Positions 10,082-18,338 of a DNA stretch of 64,000 bases are shown piece after piece; the stretch's first letter is position 1; each line of letters starts with the position of its first letter. The notes below the pieces were generated by a model. It had not been told where the DNA came from and searched no databases. It saw only the letters and a list, made by a program, of their open reading frames with translations. Both the position numbers and the translations under genes were made by a program. The DNA is taken from positions 3,065 through 67,064 of the forward strand of contig DASQDI010000085.1 in assembly GCA_035634255.1 (NCBI GenBank). The letters run 5' to 3'. This DNA comes from DATLMR01 sp035634255 (lineage in GTDB: Bacteria > Acidobacteriota > Blastocatellia > UBA7656).

Positions 10082-10367
10082 ATAGAATGAACTCGCGATC
10101 TGTTGAATTCCTACGAGCGGTTAGATTCCTGCCTGCGCCAATAGGTTTGTTTGCTTTTTCAAAGCCGCGGGAGCAATTAAGACTCTAGCATAGGTGTGGA
10201 CCGGGAGAAAAATGGATTCTATAAAGAGAATTTCGGCTGATTCCTGCGGGCGCGGGCCTCCGGCGCGCATTCTTTCGGGCGCTCGGATTCAAAATATAAC
10301 TTTTATTTTGGGCAACCGGGCTCCCCGAGGCGGCGAGCGGGAGGCCCTCGCTCTCACGCCTTGCTCG

Positions 10368-13300
10368 CTAACAGGCCGCCGACCCGAAGCCCCTGGCCCC
10401 TGACGCCTGCCCCTGCAACTCGACCCTCGCGTCGGAGAATATCTGCGTGATCGCGTTCGTGAGATCGGGCGAGACCTTTATGCGGACGAATTGATTCGGC
10501 TGTACGCGCGCGATGGAGCCATCGGGCATCAGGATATCGAACCGGAGGTTGCAATCCCCCCTGTGGCCGTCCAGCAGCCCGTACAATCGTTCGAGCCTCC
10601 CGTTGTCGATGGAGTCCACGTTCAGGTGAATTATCATAGTGCGCGCCAGCCGCTCGCGGATGTTTTCGAGCGCCTGTATCTCGTCGGCGATGACGGTCAT
10701 CGACCCGCCGTCGTCGACCTCAAGGCGGCCCTTCACCAGAACGGCCGTGTCGTTGTTCATGATGCCATTCGCTTTGCCGAACGGCTCGGGCCACGCGACG
10801 ACCTTCACGGTCCCGAACTGGTCTTCGAGCTGGAGGAGGCCGAAGCGGTCCCCCTTCTTCGTCGTGCGCACGTTCAGGTCCGTGACTATGCCCCCGATCA
10901 CCACCTGCGCCCCGTGGTGCGCATTCGAGAGGCGGTCCACGTCGACGTTGGCGAAGTCGGACAGGACCCCGTCATAACGCATGAGCGGGTGGCCCGAGAT
11001 GTAGAAGCCGAGGGTCTCTTTCTCGCCCTTGAGGAGCTCCTGAGTGGTCCACTCCTCGGCGTGCGGCAGGGGCAGTTCGGCCGCCGGAGCGGCCTCGGCT
11101 AGGGCCCCGAAGAGGTCGGCCTGCCCGGTGGCCCGAGAGCGGTGAGACCTCTGGCCGGTCTCAATCGCGATGTCGATGGCGGCGAACAGCCGCGCGCGGC
11201 TCTGCCCTAGGGAGTCGAAGGCCCCGGCGCGGATCAGGCTTTCGAGGACTCGCTTGTTGACCGCCTTCGAGTCGACCCGCTCGGTGAAGTCGTAGATCGA
11301 GCGGAAGCCCGCGCCCGTGTCGCGCGCCTCGATGATCGAGGAGACGGCCGACTGCCCGATGCCTTTGATGGCCGCGAGGCCGAACCTGATCGTGTTGCCG
11401 CTGGCCGTGAAGCTGTCGAAGCTCGCATTAACGTCGGGCGGCAAAATCTGAATCCCCTGCGTGCGCGCTTCGTTGATGTACTTCACGACCTTCGCGGTGT
11501 TGTTCAACTCGTTCGACAGCACGGCGGCCCAGAAGTGGGTCGAGTAATGGGCCTTCAGGTAAGCGGTCTGGTAGGCGAGGTAGCCGTAAGAGAAAGAGTG
11601 CGCGCGGTTGAAGGCGTAGTCCGCGAACCCCTCGAAGCTCTGCCACAGCTTCTCCAGCTTGCCCTTGTCGTGGCCGCGCTCGGACGCCTGATTCAGGAAC
11701 TTCACCTTGTGCTTGTCCAACTCCTCGCGCTTCTTCTTCCCCATCGCGCGGCGGACGAGGTCGGCCTCCCCGAGGGAGTAGCCCGCGAGCTTCTGGAATA
11801 CGGCCATCAATTGTTCCTGATAGACGCAGATTCCCAGAGTGTTGCCCATGACTTCCTTCAGTTCCGGGAAGTCATAGCGCACCTTCTTCCTCCCGTGGCG
11901 GCGCTCGATGAAATCATCCACCATGCCGCTGTCTATCGGGCCGGGGCGGTAGAGAGCGTTGAGCGCGGAGAGGTCTTCCAGCCCGTCCGGCTTGAGCCTG
12001 CGGCAGATGTCCTTCATGCCTTCCGACTCGAACTGGAAGATCGCCTCCGTCTTGCCATCGGCGAAGAGCTGGAGCGACGCCTTATCGTCGAGCGGGATCT
12101 TGGAGAGGTCGAGGTCGATGCCCAGCTCGCGCCTGATCGACTTCAGGGCGTCGTCGATGATCGTGAGCGTCGTGAGAGCCAGGAAGTCCATCTTCAGCAT
12201 CCCGGTCTTCTCAAGGTCCGTCATCGTGTACTGCGTCGTGATTTCATCGCGGGAGGTCTTCGAGACCGGCACCAGCTCGTAGATCGGCCTGGGCGAGATG
12301 ACCACGCCCGCCGCGTGGACCGAGGAGTGGCGCGAGCAGCCTTCCAGACGCTTCGCTATCTCGATGACATCCTTGACGCGCGGGTCGCTGTCGATGGCCT
12401 TCTTGAGGTCCGAGTTCTGCTTGATCGCGTCTTCGATTGAGACGTTGCGCCCGCGCACGGGCGGCGGGATCATCTTTGCGATCTTGTCCACTTCCGCGTA
12501 CGGCATTTCGAGCGCGCGGCCCACGTCTTTGATCGCCGCCTTGGAAGCCATCGTGCCGAACGTGCTGATCTGGGCGACGTGGTCGCGGCCATAATAATCG
12601 GCGACGTAATCGATGACCTGCTGCCTGCCCCGCACGCAGAAGTCGATGTCTATGTCGGGCATCGACACGCGCTCGGGGTTGAGGAACCTCTCGAAGAGCA
12701 GGTCATACTGGAGAGGGTCGATGTCGGTGATCTGCAGAGAGTAGGCCACCAGAGAGCCCGCCGCCGAGCCCCTGCCCGGCCCGACCGGTATCGAGGCCTT
12801 CTTCGCGTAGCGGATGAAGTCCCACACGATCAGAAAGTATCCGGGGAAGCCCATCTGGGTGATGACCTTGATCTCAAGCTCCAGCCGCGCCTTGTAGTCG
12901 TCGAGGTCGCACTTGCGGTCCGGCCTGTCTTTGATCGCGGACCACCTCTCTTCGAGGCCCTCCCTCGCCATCTTCGCGAAGTAGCTGTCGATGGTCTCGC
13001 CTTCGGGGACCCGGTAAATGGGGAGGTGGTTCTCTCCCATCGGTATGTCAAGGTCGCACATCTCGGCTATCGCGACCGTGTTCAGGAGGGCCTCCGGCAT
13101 GTCCTTGCCGAAGAGCAGCCACATCTCTTTCGCGGTGCGGAAATAGAACTCGCCCTCCTTGTACTTTACGCCGCGCTTCTCGTTGACGGTCTTCCCCGCG
13201 CCGATGCAGACGAGTATGTCGTGCGCCCGCCAGTCGTCCTGCATCAGGTAGTGGCAGTCGTTGGTCGCGACCAGAGGGATGCCCGTGCGCCGGGACAGCT

Positions 13301-13886
13301 CCATCATTCCGGGGATGACCGTCCTCGTCTCTTCGTCCAGCCCGTGGTTCTGCACTTCGAGGTAGTAATTCCCCTTGCCCAGAATGTCCTCGAACTCCTT
13401 CGCCTGCCTGCCCGCTTCGTCGAATTTGTCCGTCAGCAGAAGGGAAGAGGGGACACCCGATAAGCAGGCGGAGAGGGCGACTAAGCCTTCGCTGTGCTCG
13501 GCGAGGAGTTCCTTGTCGATCCGGGGCTTGTAGTAATAGCCGCGGGTGAACGCGAAAGAGGATAATTTGGTGAGGTTCTGATAGCCCTTGAGGTTCTTCG
13601 CTAGCAGGATGATGTGATTCATCCCGCGCTCGGTGCCCTCCTCGCCCCGGTCCGTGTGCCTGCCCTTCGCGATGTAAGCCTCCATCCCGACTATCGGCTT
13701 CACCCCGGAGCCCTTCATCTGGTTGTAGAAAGAGAGCGCGCCATACATGTTGCCGTGGTCCGTGACCGCGACCGCGCGCGCGCCCGTCTCCTTGGCCCTC
13801 TGGGCCAGCGGCTTTATCTTTATCGCCCCGTCCAGGAGGCTGAAATCAGTGTGGAGGTGAAGGTGTACAAAGTCTTTTTCGTTCAT
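10368..13886 (-). CDS. dnaE: DNA polymerase III alpha subunit
   Basis: Replicative polymerase catalytic subunit, 1172 residues, the normal size for DnaE. An N-terminal PHP domain starts with V-H-L-H-L-H-T-D-F-S-L-L-D-G (7-20) and has V-T-D-H-G-N-M at 41-47. The polymerase core includes G-P-G-R-G-S-A-A-G-S (369-378) and the catalytic P-D-I-D-I-D-F (410-416). The fingers, beta-binding and helix-hairpin-helix parts follow, then an OB-fold (T-D-L-N-V-R-T-T-K-K-G-D near 1000) and a short C-terminal region. No intein or split is seen. Three DnaA-box-like repeats lie upstream at 14103-14133. Confidence 0.97.
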   Translation of the reverse strand: MNEKDFVHLHLHTDFSLLDGAIKIKPLAQRAKETGARAVAVTDHGNMYGALSFYNQMKGSGVKPIVGMEAYIAKGRHTDRGEEGTERGMNHIILLAKNLKGYQNLTKLSSFAFTRGYYYKPRIDKELLAEHSEGLVALSACLSGVPSSLLLTDKFDEAGRQAKEFEDILGKGNYYLEVQNHGLDEETRTVIPGMMELSRRTGIPLVATNDCHYLMQDDWRAHDILVCIGAGKTVNEKRGVKYKEGEFYFRTAKEMWLLFGKDMPEALLNTVAIAEMCDLDIPMGENHLPIYRVPEGETIDSYFAKMAREGLEERWSAIKDRPDRKCDLDDYKARLELEIKVITQMGFPGYFLIVWDFIRYAKKASIPVGPGRGSAAGSLVAYSLQITDIDPLQYDLLFERFLNPERVSMPDIDIDFCVRGRQQVIDYVADYYGRDHVAQISTFGTMASKAAIKDVGRALEMPYAEVDKIAKMIPPPVRGRNVSIEDAIKQNSDLKKAIDSDPRVKDVIEIAKRLEGCSRHSSVHAAGVVISPRPIYELVPVSKTSRDEITTQYTMTDLEKTGMLKMDFLALTTLTIIDDALKSIRRELGIDLDLSKIPLDDKASLQLFADGKTEAIFQFESEGMKDICRRLKPDGLEDLSALNALYRPGPIDSGMVDDFIERRHGRKKVRYDFPELKEVMGNTLGICVYQEQLMAVFQKLAGYSLGEADLVRRAMGKKKREELDKHKVKFLNQASERGHDKGKLEKLWQSFEGFADYAFNRAHSFSYGYLAYQTAYLKAHYSTHFWAAVLSNELNNTAKVVKYINEARTQGIQILPPDVNASFDSFTASGNTIRFGLAAIKGIGQSAVSSIIEARDTGAGFRSIYDFTERVDSKAVNKRVLESLIRAGAFDSLGQSRARLFAAIDIAIETGQRSHRSRATGQADLFGALAEAAPAAELPLPHAEEWTTQELLKGEKETLGFYISGHPLMRYDGVLSDFANVDVDRLSNAHHGAQVVIGGIVTDLNVRTTKKGDRFGLLQLEDQFGTVKVVAWPEPFGKANGIMNNDTAVLVKGRLEVDDGGSMTVIADEIQALENIRERLARTMIIHLNVDSIDNGRLERLYGLLDGHRGDCNLRFDILMPDGSIARVQPNQFVRIKVSPDLTNAITQIFSDARVELQGQASGARGFGSAAC

Positions 13887-14102
13887 CTTGTCTCTTCGGA
13901 GAAGGGCTTCGCTGACACGATTGGAGGCGCTCGTCCCAGACGGTTTGTCCGAACCTGTTTTCCTTGTCCCGATTTTAGGCGACGCTGTCTTTCACCCGCG
14001 CGTCACGGGCCGCAATATAGCACAACGAAAGCCGGGGTGTACACCACAAATTGTGGGGAAATAATTGTAATGCCCAAGATATTGAGCAACAGGTAATTAC
14101 CT

Positions 14103-14133
14103 TGTGGAAAACATGTGGAAAATCTGTGGAAAA
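14103..14133. repeat. Three 11-base-phased TGTGGAAAA repeats (DnaA-box-like) upstream of dnaE
   Basis: TGTGGAAAA occurs at 14103-14111, 14114-14122 and 14125-14133, each exactly 11 bases after the previous one and in the same orientation. On the other strand it reads TTTTCCACA, one base from the DnaA box TTATCCACA. A related ATTGTGGGGAAATAA lies about 50 bases nearer to dnaE (near 14052-14066). The 278-base gap between dnaE and the ABC-F gene contains no gene. Confidence 0.5.
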
Positions 14134-14164
14134 CGGGATGGGGTGAAAGTCGGGGCGGGCGGGA

Positions 14165-16039
14165 TCATTCAGAGGGGGCCGAGTCTCCCCACTCCTCGTA
14201 CAGTTTTTCGAGGCGCGAGGTGATTTCGTTCTGCCGAACGTCGATGCCCGCGTACTGCTCCGGCCCCCAGTCCTGCGCGGGGTTGGCGAGCTTGTTCGAC
14301 AGGTCTGAAAGCTCGGCCTCAAGCCCCGCGATCTCCGCCTCAATCTCCTGCACGGGGCGCTTGCGAGGCTTGGAATTCGAGCGGGGCTTCTCACTTTTGA
14401 CCGGCTGCCTGCGCTTCGCCGGGAACTCTTCGACCGCCTGCGGCTTCGCATGGCGGACGGCGTAGTAATCGGAGTAGCTGCCCGTGTGGTAGGTGGCCGT
14501 GCGGTCTTCGAAGTGCAGTATCTCCGTCGCTATGCGGTCGAGGAAATACCTGTCGTGTGACACGGTGATGATGGTGCCGGAGTATTCTGTGAGGGCACGT
14601 TCCAAGGCTTCGCGCGAAGGTATGTCGAGGTGATTGGTCGGCTCGTCGAGCACGAGGACGTTGGCCCGGCTATAGATCAGCTTCGCCAGAGCCACGCGGC
14701 TCTTTTCGCCCCCCGAAAGCGCGGCGACGGGTTTATAAATGTCGTCCCCGGTGAAGAGGAACCTCGCGAGGTAACCGCGCAGCTCGCCGGGGGTGGCGCG
14801 CGGCGCGGCGACCGCGACCTCTTCTATGACCGTCGCGGAGTAGTCGAGCCCCGAAAGCTCCTGGTCGAAGTAAGACACGTCGACGTTCGCGCCCCAGGTC
14901 AGGCCGCCTTCCAGAGGGTCGAGGTCGCCCACGATGGTTTTGAGGAAGGTCGTCTTGCCCGAGCCGTTCGGCCCGATGATGCCGAGACGCTCCGAGCGGC
15001 GCAGCAGGAACGAGATGCCCGACGCGAGCTTCGTCGTGTTGTAGCCCACTGACAGGTCCGAGACCGCGAGGACGTTGTCGCCCGCGCGGGCTATGCTTTG
15101 CAGCCCGAAGTTGCTCGTGCTCTCCTCGCGGACCGACTCCACCCGGTCCAGCTTCTCAAGCATCTTGCGGCGCGACTTGGCCTGCTTCGTCTTCTGGCCC
15201 GCGATGTTGCGGCGGATGAAATCCTCCGTGCGCGCTATCATCTCCTGCTGCTGCTCGTACTCCCGCGCCTGCGCTAGCCTGCGCTCCTCGCGCTGCCTCA
15301 CGTAGGCCGAGTAATTTCCCGTGTAGGTGTTTGCCCGCCCGCCCGACACCTCGACTATCCTTGAGCAGGTGCGGTCGAGCAGGAACCGGTCGTGCGAGAT
15401 TATCACGAACGCCGACTTGTACTCGGAGAGGAAGTCTTCCAGCCACTCGACCGCGTTGACGTCGAGGTGGTTGGTCGGCTCGTCGAGGAGCAGCACGTCG
15501 GGCTCGGAGAGCAGCAGCTTTGCGAGGGCCAGGCGCGCCTTCTGCCCCCCGCTCAACTGATCCGCGGGCCTGTGCAGGTCCTCGCTTTTGAAGCCGAGCC
15601 CCACGAGCACCGACTCTGCGCGCGCGTGGTAGGTGAAGCCGCCGTTCAGCTCGTAGCTGTGCTGGAGGTCGCTGTAAGAGTGCATGGTCTCGTCGAGCTC
15701 TTTGCCCGACAGCTCTCCCATCAGGTGTTCGAGTCGCCCGATCTCCTCCTCCATCCTCGCGAGTTCGGTGAACACGCTCAGGGCCTCTCCCCTCACGCTC
15801 TTTTCGCCGGAGAAGGTGGGCTGTTGTTCCAGCACGCCGAGGCGCAGCCCCCGGAGCAGTATGACCTGCCCGCGGTCGGGCTCCTCCCGGCCCGCGACCA
15901 GGCGGAAGACGGTCGTCTTGCCCGCGCCGTTGCGCCCGACCAGCCCGACGCGCTCGCCGGGGTTTATCTGGAAGGTCGCGCCGTACAGAACGTCGTGCGC
16001 GCCATATGACTTATGAACGTCATCGAGCCGGAAAAGCAT
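14165..16039 (-). CDS. ABC-F family ATPase (Uup/EttA-like, ribosome-associated)
   Basis: A 624-residue soluble protein with two ABC ATPase domains and no membrane segments, the ABC-F layout. Domain 1: Walker A G-R-N-G-A-G-K-T-T (about 36-44), signature L-S-G-G-Q-K-A-R, Walker B L-L-L-D-E-P-T-N-H-L-D. A charged interdomain linker (about 235-315) follows. Domain 2: G-P-N-G-S-G-K-T-T and L-S-G-G-E-K-S-R-V-A with L-V-L-D-E-P-T-N-H-L-D. The C-terminus has a Lys/Arg-rich stretch and a coiled coil (about 555-620), as in Uup. Such proteins act on ribosomes or translation factors; the exact subfamily is not resolved here. Confidence 0.9.
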   Translation of the reverse strand: MLFRLDDVHKSYGAHDVLYGATFQINPGERVGLVGRNGAGKTTVFRLVAGREEPDRGQVILLRGLRLGVLEQQPTFSGEKSVRGEALSVFTELARMEEEIGRLEHLMGELSGKELDETMHSYSDLQHSYELNGGFTYHARAESVLVGLGFKSEDLHRPADQLSGGQKARLALAKLLLSEPDVLLLDEPTNHLDVNAVEWLEDFLSEYKSAFVIISHDRFLLDRTCSRIVEVSGGRANTYTGNYSAYVRQREERRLAQAREYEQQQEMIARTEDFIRRNIAGQKTKQAKSRRKMLEKLDRVESVREESTSNFGLQSIARAGDNVLAVSDLSVGYNTTKLASGISFLLRRSERLGIIGPNGSGKTTFLKTIVGDLDPLEGGLTWGANVDVSYFDQELSGLDYSATVIEEVAVAAPRATPGELRGYLARFLFTGDDIYKPVAALSGGEKSRVALAKLIYSRANVLVLDEPTNHLDIPSREALERALTEYSGTIITVSHDRYFLDRIATEILHFEDRTATYHTGSYSDYYAVRHAKPQAVEEFPAKRRQPVKSEKPRSNSKPRKRPVQEIEAEIAGLEAELSDLSNKLANPAQDWGPEQYAGIDVRQNEITSRLEKLYEEWGDSAPSE

Positions 16040-16064
16040 TTTTGATATTACCGGTAAAGCGACG

Positions 16065-16139
16065 GAGGACAGGCCGGAGACGGACGGGGGGCGGAATCGA
16101 GTGTGGTCGCTTCCGCCCCGTCTTCTCTAACCTGTCCTC
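16065..16139. terminator. Two-tier hairpin after the SurA/PrsA-like gene
   Basis: Outer arms GAGGACAGG (16065-16073) and CCTGTCCTC (16131-16139) enclose an inner stem GGGGCGGAA / TTCCGCCCC (16088-16096 and 16111-16119). It sits just downstream of the foldase stop and upstream of the ABC-F start, so it may end the foldase transcript. Confidence 0.5.
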
Positions 16140-16158
16140 TTCGATTCGGCGCTCGTAC

Positions 16159-17388
16159 TTATCGATTGGCATTCGAGCGGTTGGCGTTAGCTCCGTTCGA
16201 CCGATTGGCATTCGACGCGGCCGCTTGATTCGAGTTCGCGGGCGGCGCGGCAGACTGATTCGCGTTCTCGAAACGCTGCTGCGGCTGCGCCTGGCGGGCC
16301 GGGGTGCTCGTCTGGAGCAGGGCCGACGGCTGCAACTCGACTATGGCCTTCGGGTTTTCGACAAGCCGTTTGGCGAAGATGTTATCGACTTCCGCGTCGG
16401 CGGTTGCGACGAGGACCAGGGCGTTCAGAAGCACCTGCTGGCGCTGCTGCGTGATGGTGTCGACGATGGTCTGCCGGACGTCGTCGAGCGAGAGGTTGCG
16501 CGGCTGTTCGAGCTTGTCGTTGAGCTTCAGGATGACCCAGGCCCCGGACAGGTTGTCCTTGATCGGCTCCGTGTACTGCCCCGGAGTCATGGCCATGAGG
16601 CGCTGCGGAATCTCCGGCCGGGAAGGGAAGAACTGCCTGAGCGTGGCCTCCGTCCTGAAGCCGAGCGAGCCGCCCCGCACGGCCGAAGCGTCCTCCGACC
16701 TCTGGGCCGCGACGGTGGCGAAATCGGTCCCGGTCCTCAACTGCTCGTAGACCGCTTTGATCTTGGTCTCCGCCGCGGCCTCGCCGACGGCGTCCCCAGG
16801 GATCTGGTTGTCGCGAGGGTCGGTGAAGATGACGGATATGTCCGCGCCGCGGTCCGCGACGAACGAGGTCTTGTTGTCGTTGTAGTACTTCTCGATCTCG
16901 GCGGTGGTCGGCGGCTCTACCCCCTTGTTGATCTTGTCGTTGAGCGACCTGATGGCGAGGTCCCTCTTCACCTGATCGCGCCACTCCGCCTCGCTCAGGC
17001 CGGACTCCTTCAGCTGGGTCTCGTACTGCTCCTTGCTTATCTTCGCCTCCTGAACGCGCCGCTGAATCTCCTCGGTCACCTTGGCCTCGTCCGGGACGAG
17101 GTTCTCTTTCTGGGCCTTCTGGTAAAGGGCCTCTTCGCGTATCAGGTTGTCGAGCACGGTCAGCCGCGCGTTGGCGAGCTCGGCCGACGTGAGCGACGCG
17201 CCGGTCCGCCCGCTCGCGTCGATCTGCTGCTTGATGAGCCTGTCTATCTGCTCGGTCTTTATCTCGCGCGACCCGACCTTGGCCGCCACCTGACCTTCCG
17301 GGTTATTTTTGTTGCCGTTGCATGAGACTCCAAGTAAGGAGGTCAGAACGAGAAATATCACTGCCGAAAATTTGTGAGAACGAAACAC
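16159..17388 (-). CDS. Peptidyl-prolyl cis-trans isomerase lipoprotein (SurA/PrsA type)
   Basis: Periplasmic foldase. The frame is open from 17490, but the start taken is GTG 17388: AAGGAG lies 8 bases before it and the product then begins with a short signal sequence (F-R-S-H-K-F-S-A-V-I-F-L-V-L-T-S-L-L-G-V-S-C), which ends in a plausible though atypical lipobox (G-V-S-C). This gives about 409 residues. A SurA_N-like helical part (about 30-170) precedes a parvulin/rotamase core with G-G-S-L-G-F (about 240) and G-Q-Y-T-E-P-I-K near the end of the domain. The last 60 residues are Asn/Ala/Gln-rich low-complexity sequence. It is divergent from rpmB. Confidence 0.82.
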   Translation of the reverse strand: MFRSHKFSAVIFLVLTSLLGVSCNGNKNNPEGQVAAKVGSREIKTEQIDRLIKQQIDASGRTGASLTSAELANARLTVLDNLIREEALYQKAQKENLVPDEAKVTEEIQRRVQEAKISKEQYETQLKESGLSEAEWRDQVKRDLAIRSLNDKINKGVEPPTTAEIEKYYNDNKTSFVADRGADISVIFTDPRDNQIPGDAVGEAAAETKIKAVYEQLRTGTDFATVAAQRSEDASAVRGGSLGFRTEATLRQFFPSRPEIPQRLMAMTPGQYTEPIKDNLSGAWVILKLNDKLEQPRNLSLDDVRQTIVDTITQQRQQVLLNALVLVATADAEVDNIFAKRLVENPKAIVELQPSALLQTSTPARQAQPQQRFENANQSAAPPANSNQAAASNANRSNGANANRSNANR

Positions 17389-17413
17389 AGCGATGCTCCT
17401 TCGCAAAAAAGGT

Positions 17414-17443
17414 TTGACGGTTAATTGGCCGTCCGTGTTAAAC
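17414..17443 (+). promoter_or_regulatory. Promoter of rpmB
   Basis: TTGACG (17414-17419) and TTAAAC (17438-17443) with 18-base spacing lie about 50 bases upstream of rpmB. The region also lies inside the over-extended open frame of the divergent foldase, supporting its later start. Confidence 0.45.
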
Positions 17444-17489
17444 TTCAGGTTTGATTTCATAACAAAATTCTCATCGGAGGTATCCAACA

Positions 17490-17681
17490 ATGTCTAAACG
17501 GTGCGACGTATGCGGCAAGGGGCCGCAGTTCGGTCACAAGGTCAGCCACGCCAATAACAGGACCAATCGCCGCTTCGATCCCAATCTTCAGGCCGTGCGC
17601 GCGCTGATCAGCGGGCGTGCCCAGCGCGTCCGCGTCTGCACGCGCTGCTTGAAAGCGGGGAAGATAGTCAAGGCTGCTTGA
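17490..17681 (+). CDS. rpmB: 50S ribosomal protein L28
   Basis: A 63-residue basic ribosomal protein of normal length. It begins M-S-K-R-C-D-V-C-G-K and contains the L28 pattern K-V-S-H-A-N-N-R-T-N-R-R-F, then R-V-R-V-C-T-R-C-L-K. The two C-x-x-C pairs (about 5-8 and 52-55) are those of the zinc-binding (C+) form of L28. A GGAGGT ribosome site precedes the ATG. It is a single gene bounded by its own promoter and a 19-base-pair hairpin. Confidence 0.95.
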   Translation: MSKRCDVCGKGPQFGHKVSHANNRTNRRFDPNLQAVRALISGRAQRVRVCTRCLKAGKIVKAA

Positions 17682-17706
17682 GCCTACGCCGACAACCTGT
17701 CTGTCC

Positions 17707-17751
17707 GGGTTTTAGGTTTCGCCCCATCGGAGGGGGCGAAACCTAAAACCC
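17707..17751. terminator. Perfect 19-base-pair hairpin after rpmB
   Basis: GGGTTTTAGGTTTCGCCCC (17707-17725) pairs with GGGGCGAAACCTAAAACCC (17733-17751) around a 7-base loop. It lies between convergent rpmB and ridA and could end both transcripts. The T/A part of the stem replaces a separate T-run. Confidence 0.7.
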
Positions 17752-17823
17752 AAACCGGCCTTTAAATTCATCAGGCCCGCCGAACGGAAACGAAAGCGCA
17801 GTCCTCCCCGCCGAGCCCGGCCA

Positions 17824-18204
17824 CTACTTTTCAAGAGCGATCACGTCGATCTCCACGCGCGCGTCGCGTGGCAGCCGCGCCACCTCGACTGTGGACCTGG
17901 CCGGGGGCGCGTCTCCGAAAAAGCGCCCATACGCCTCGTTCATCTCGTTGAAGTCCGATAGGTCGGCCAGAAAAACGGTCGTCTTCACCACGCGGTCGAG
18001 AGAGCTGCCGGACGCTTCGAGCACGGCCTTGAGATTTTCGAACACGCGCTCGGTCTGCTCTTTGACCCCGCCCTCGATCATCTGGCCCGTGGCCGGGTCG
18101 AGCGGGATCTGCCCGGAGGCGAATATGAATCCGCCCGCCCTTATCGCCTGTGAGTACGGGCCTATCGCTTTGGGCGCGTTGTCGGTTTGGGTTCGCTCTT
18201 TCAT
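17824..18204 (-). CDS. ridA: RidA/YjgF/UK114 family enamine/imine deaminase
   Basis: A 126-residue protein that hydrolyses reactive enamine/imine intermediates from PLP enzymes to keto acids and ammonia. Family marks: A-I-G-P-Y-S-Q-A-I near residue 13, F-A-S-G-Q-I-P-L-D-P near 29, and the C-terminal R-x-x-R-S-T-V-E-V-A-R-L-P-R-D-A-R-V-E-I-D, with the active-site Arg in the A-R-V-E-I-D stretch. The length is normal. It lies downstream of the rel gene with a 130-base gap, so it may share its transcript. Confidence 0.92.
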   Translation of the reverse strand: MKERTQTDNAPKAIGPYSQAIRAGGFIFASGQIPLDPATGQMIEGGVKEQTERVFENLKAVLEASGSSLDRVVKTTVFLADLSDFNEMNEAYGRFFGDAPPARSTVEVARLPRDARVEIDVIALEK

Positions 18205-18338
18205 CCTTCGGACCTGACCTCACAGGGAAGAATCACTCACCTCACTGAAATTGCAAATTATCTCAGATGTAAGTGTGATTGTCCACCGCAAGCGCCTTCC
18301 GCGCGGGTATGGGAGGGTTTATTTCGTCGTCGGGCCTG

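Noticed and set aside
11535..12440. Plus-strand frames opposite dnaE (also 12579-13463)
   Set aside because: Shadows of conserved dnaE codons; the dnaE motifs are unbroken on the minus strand.
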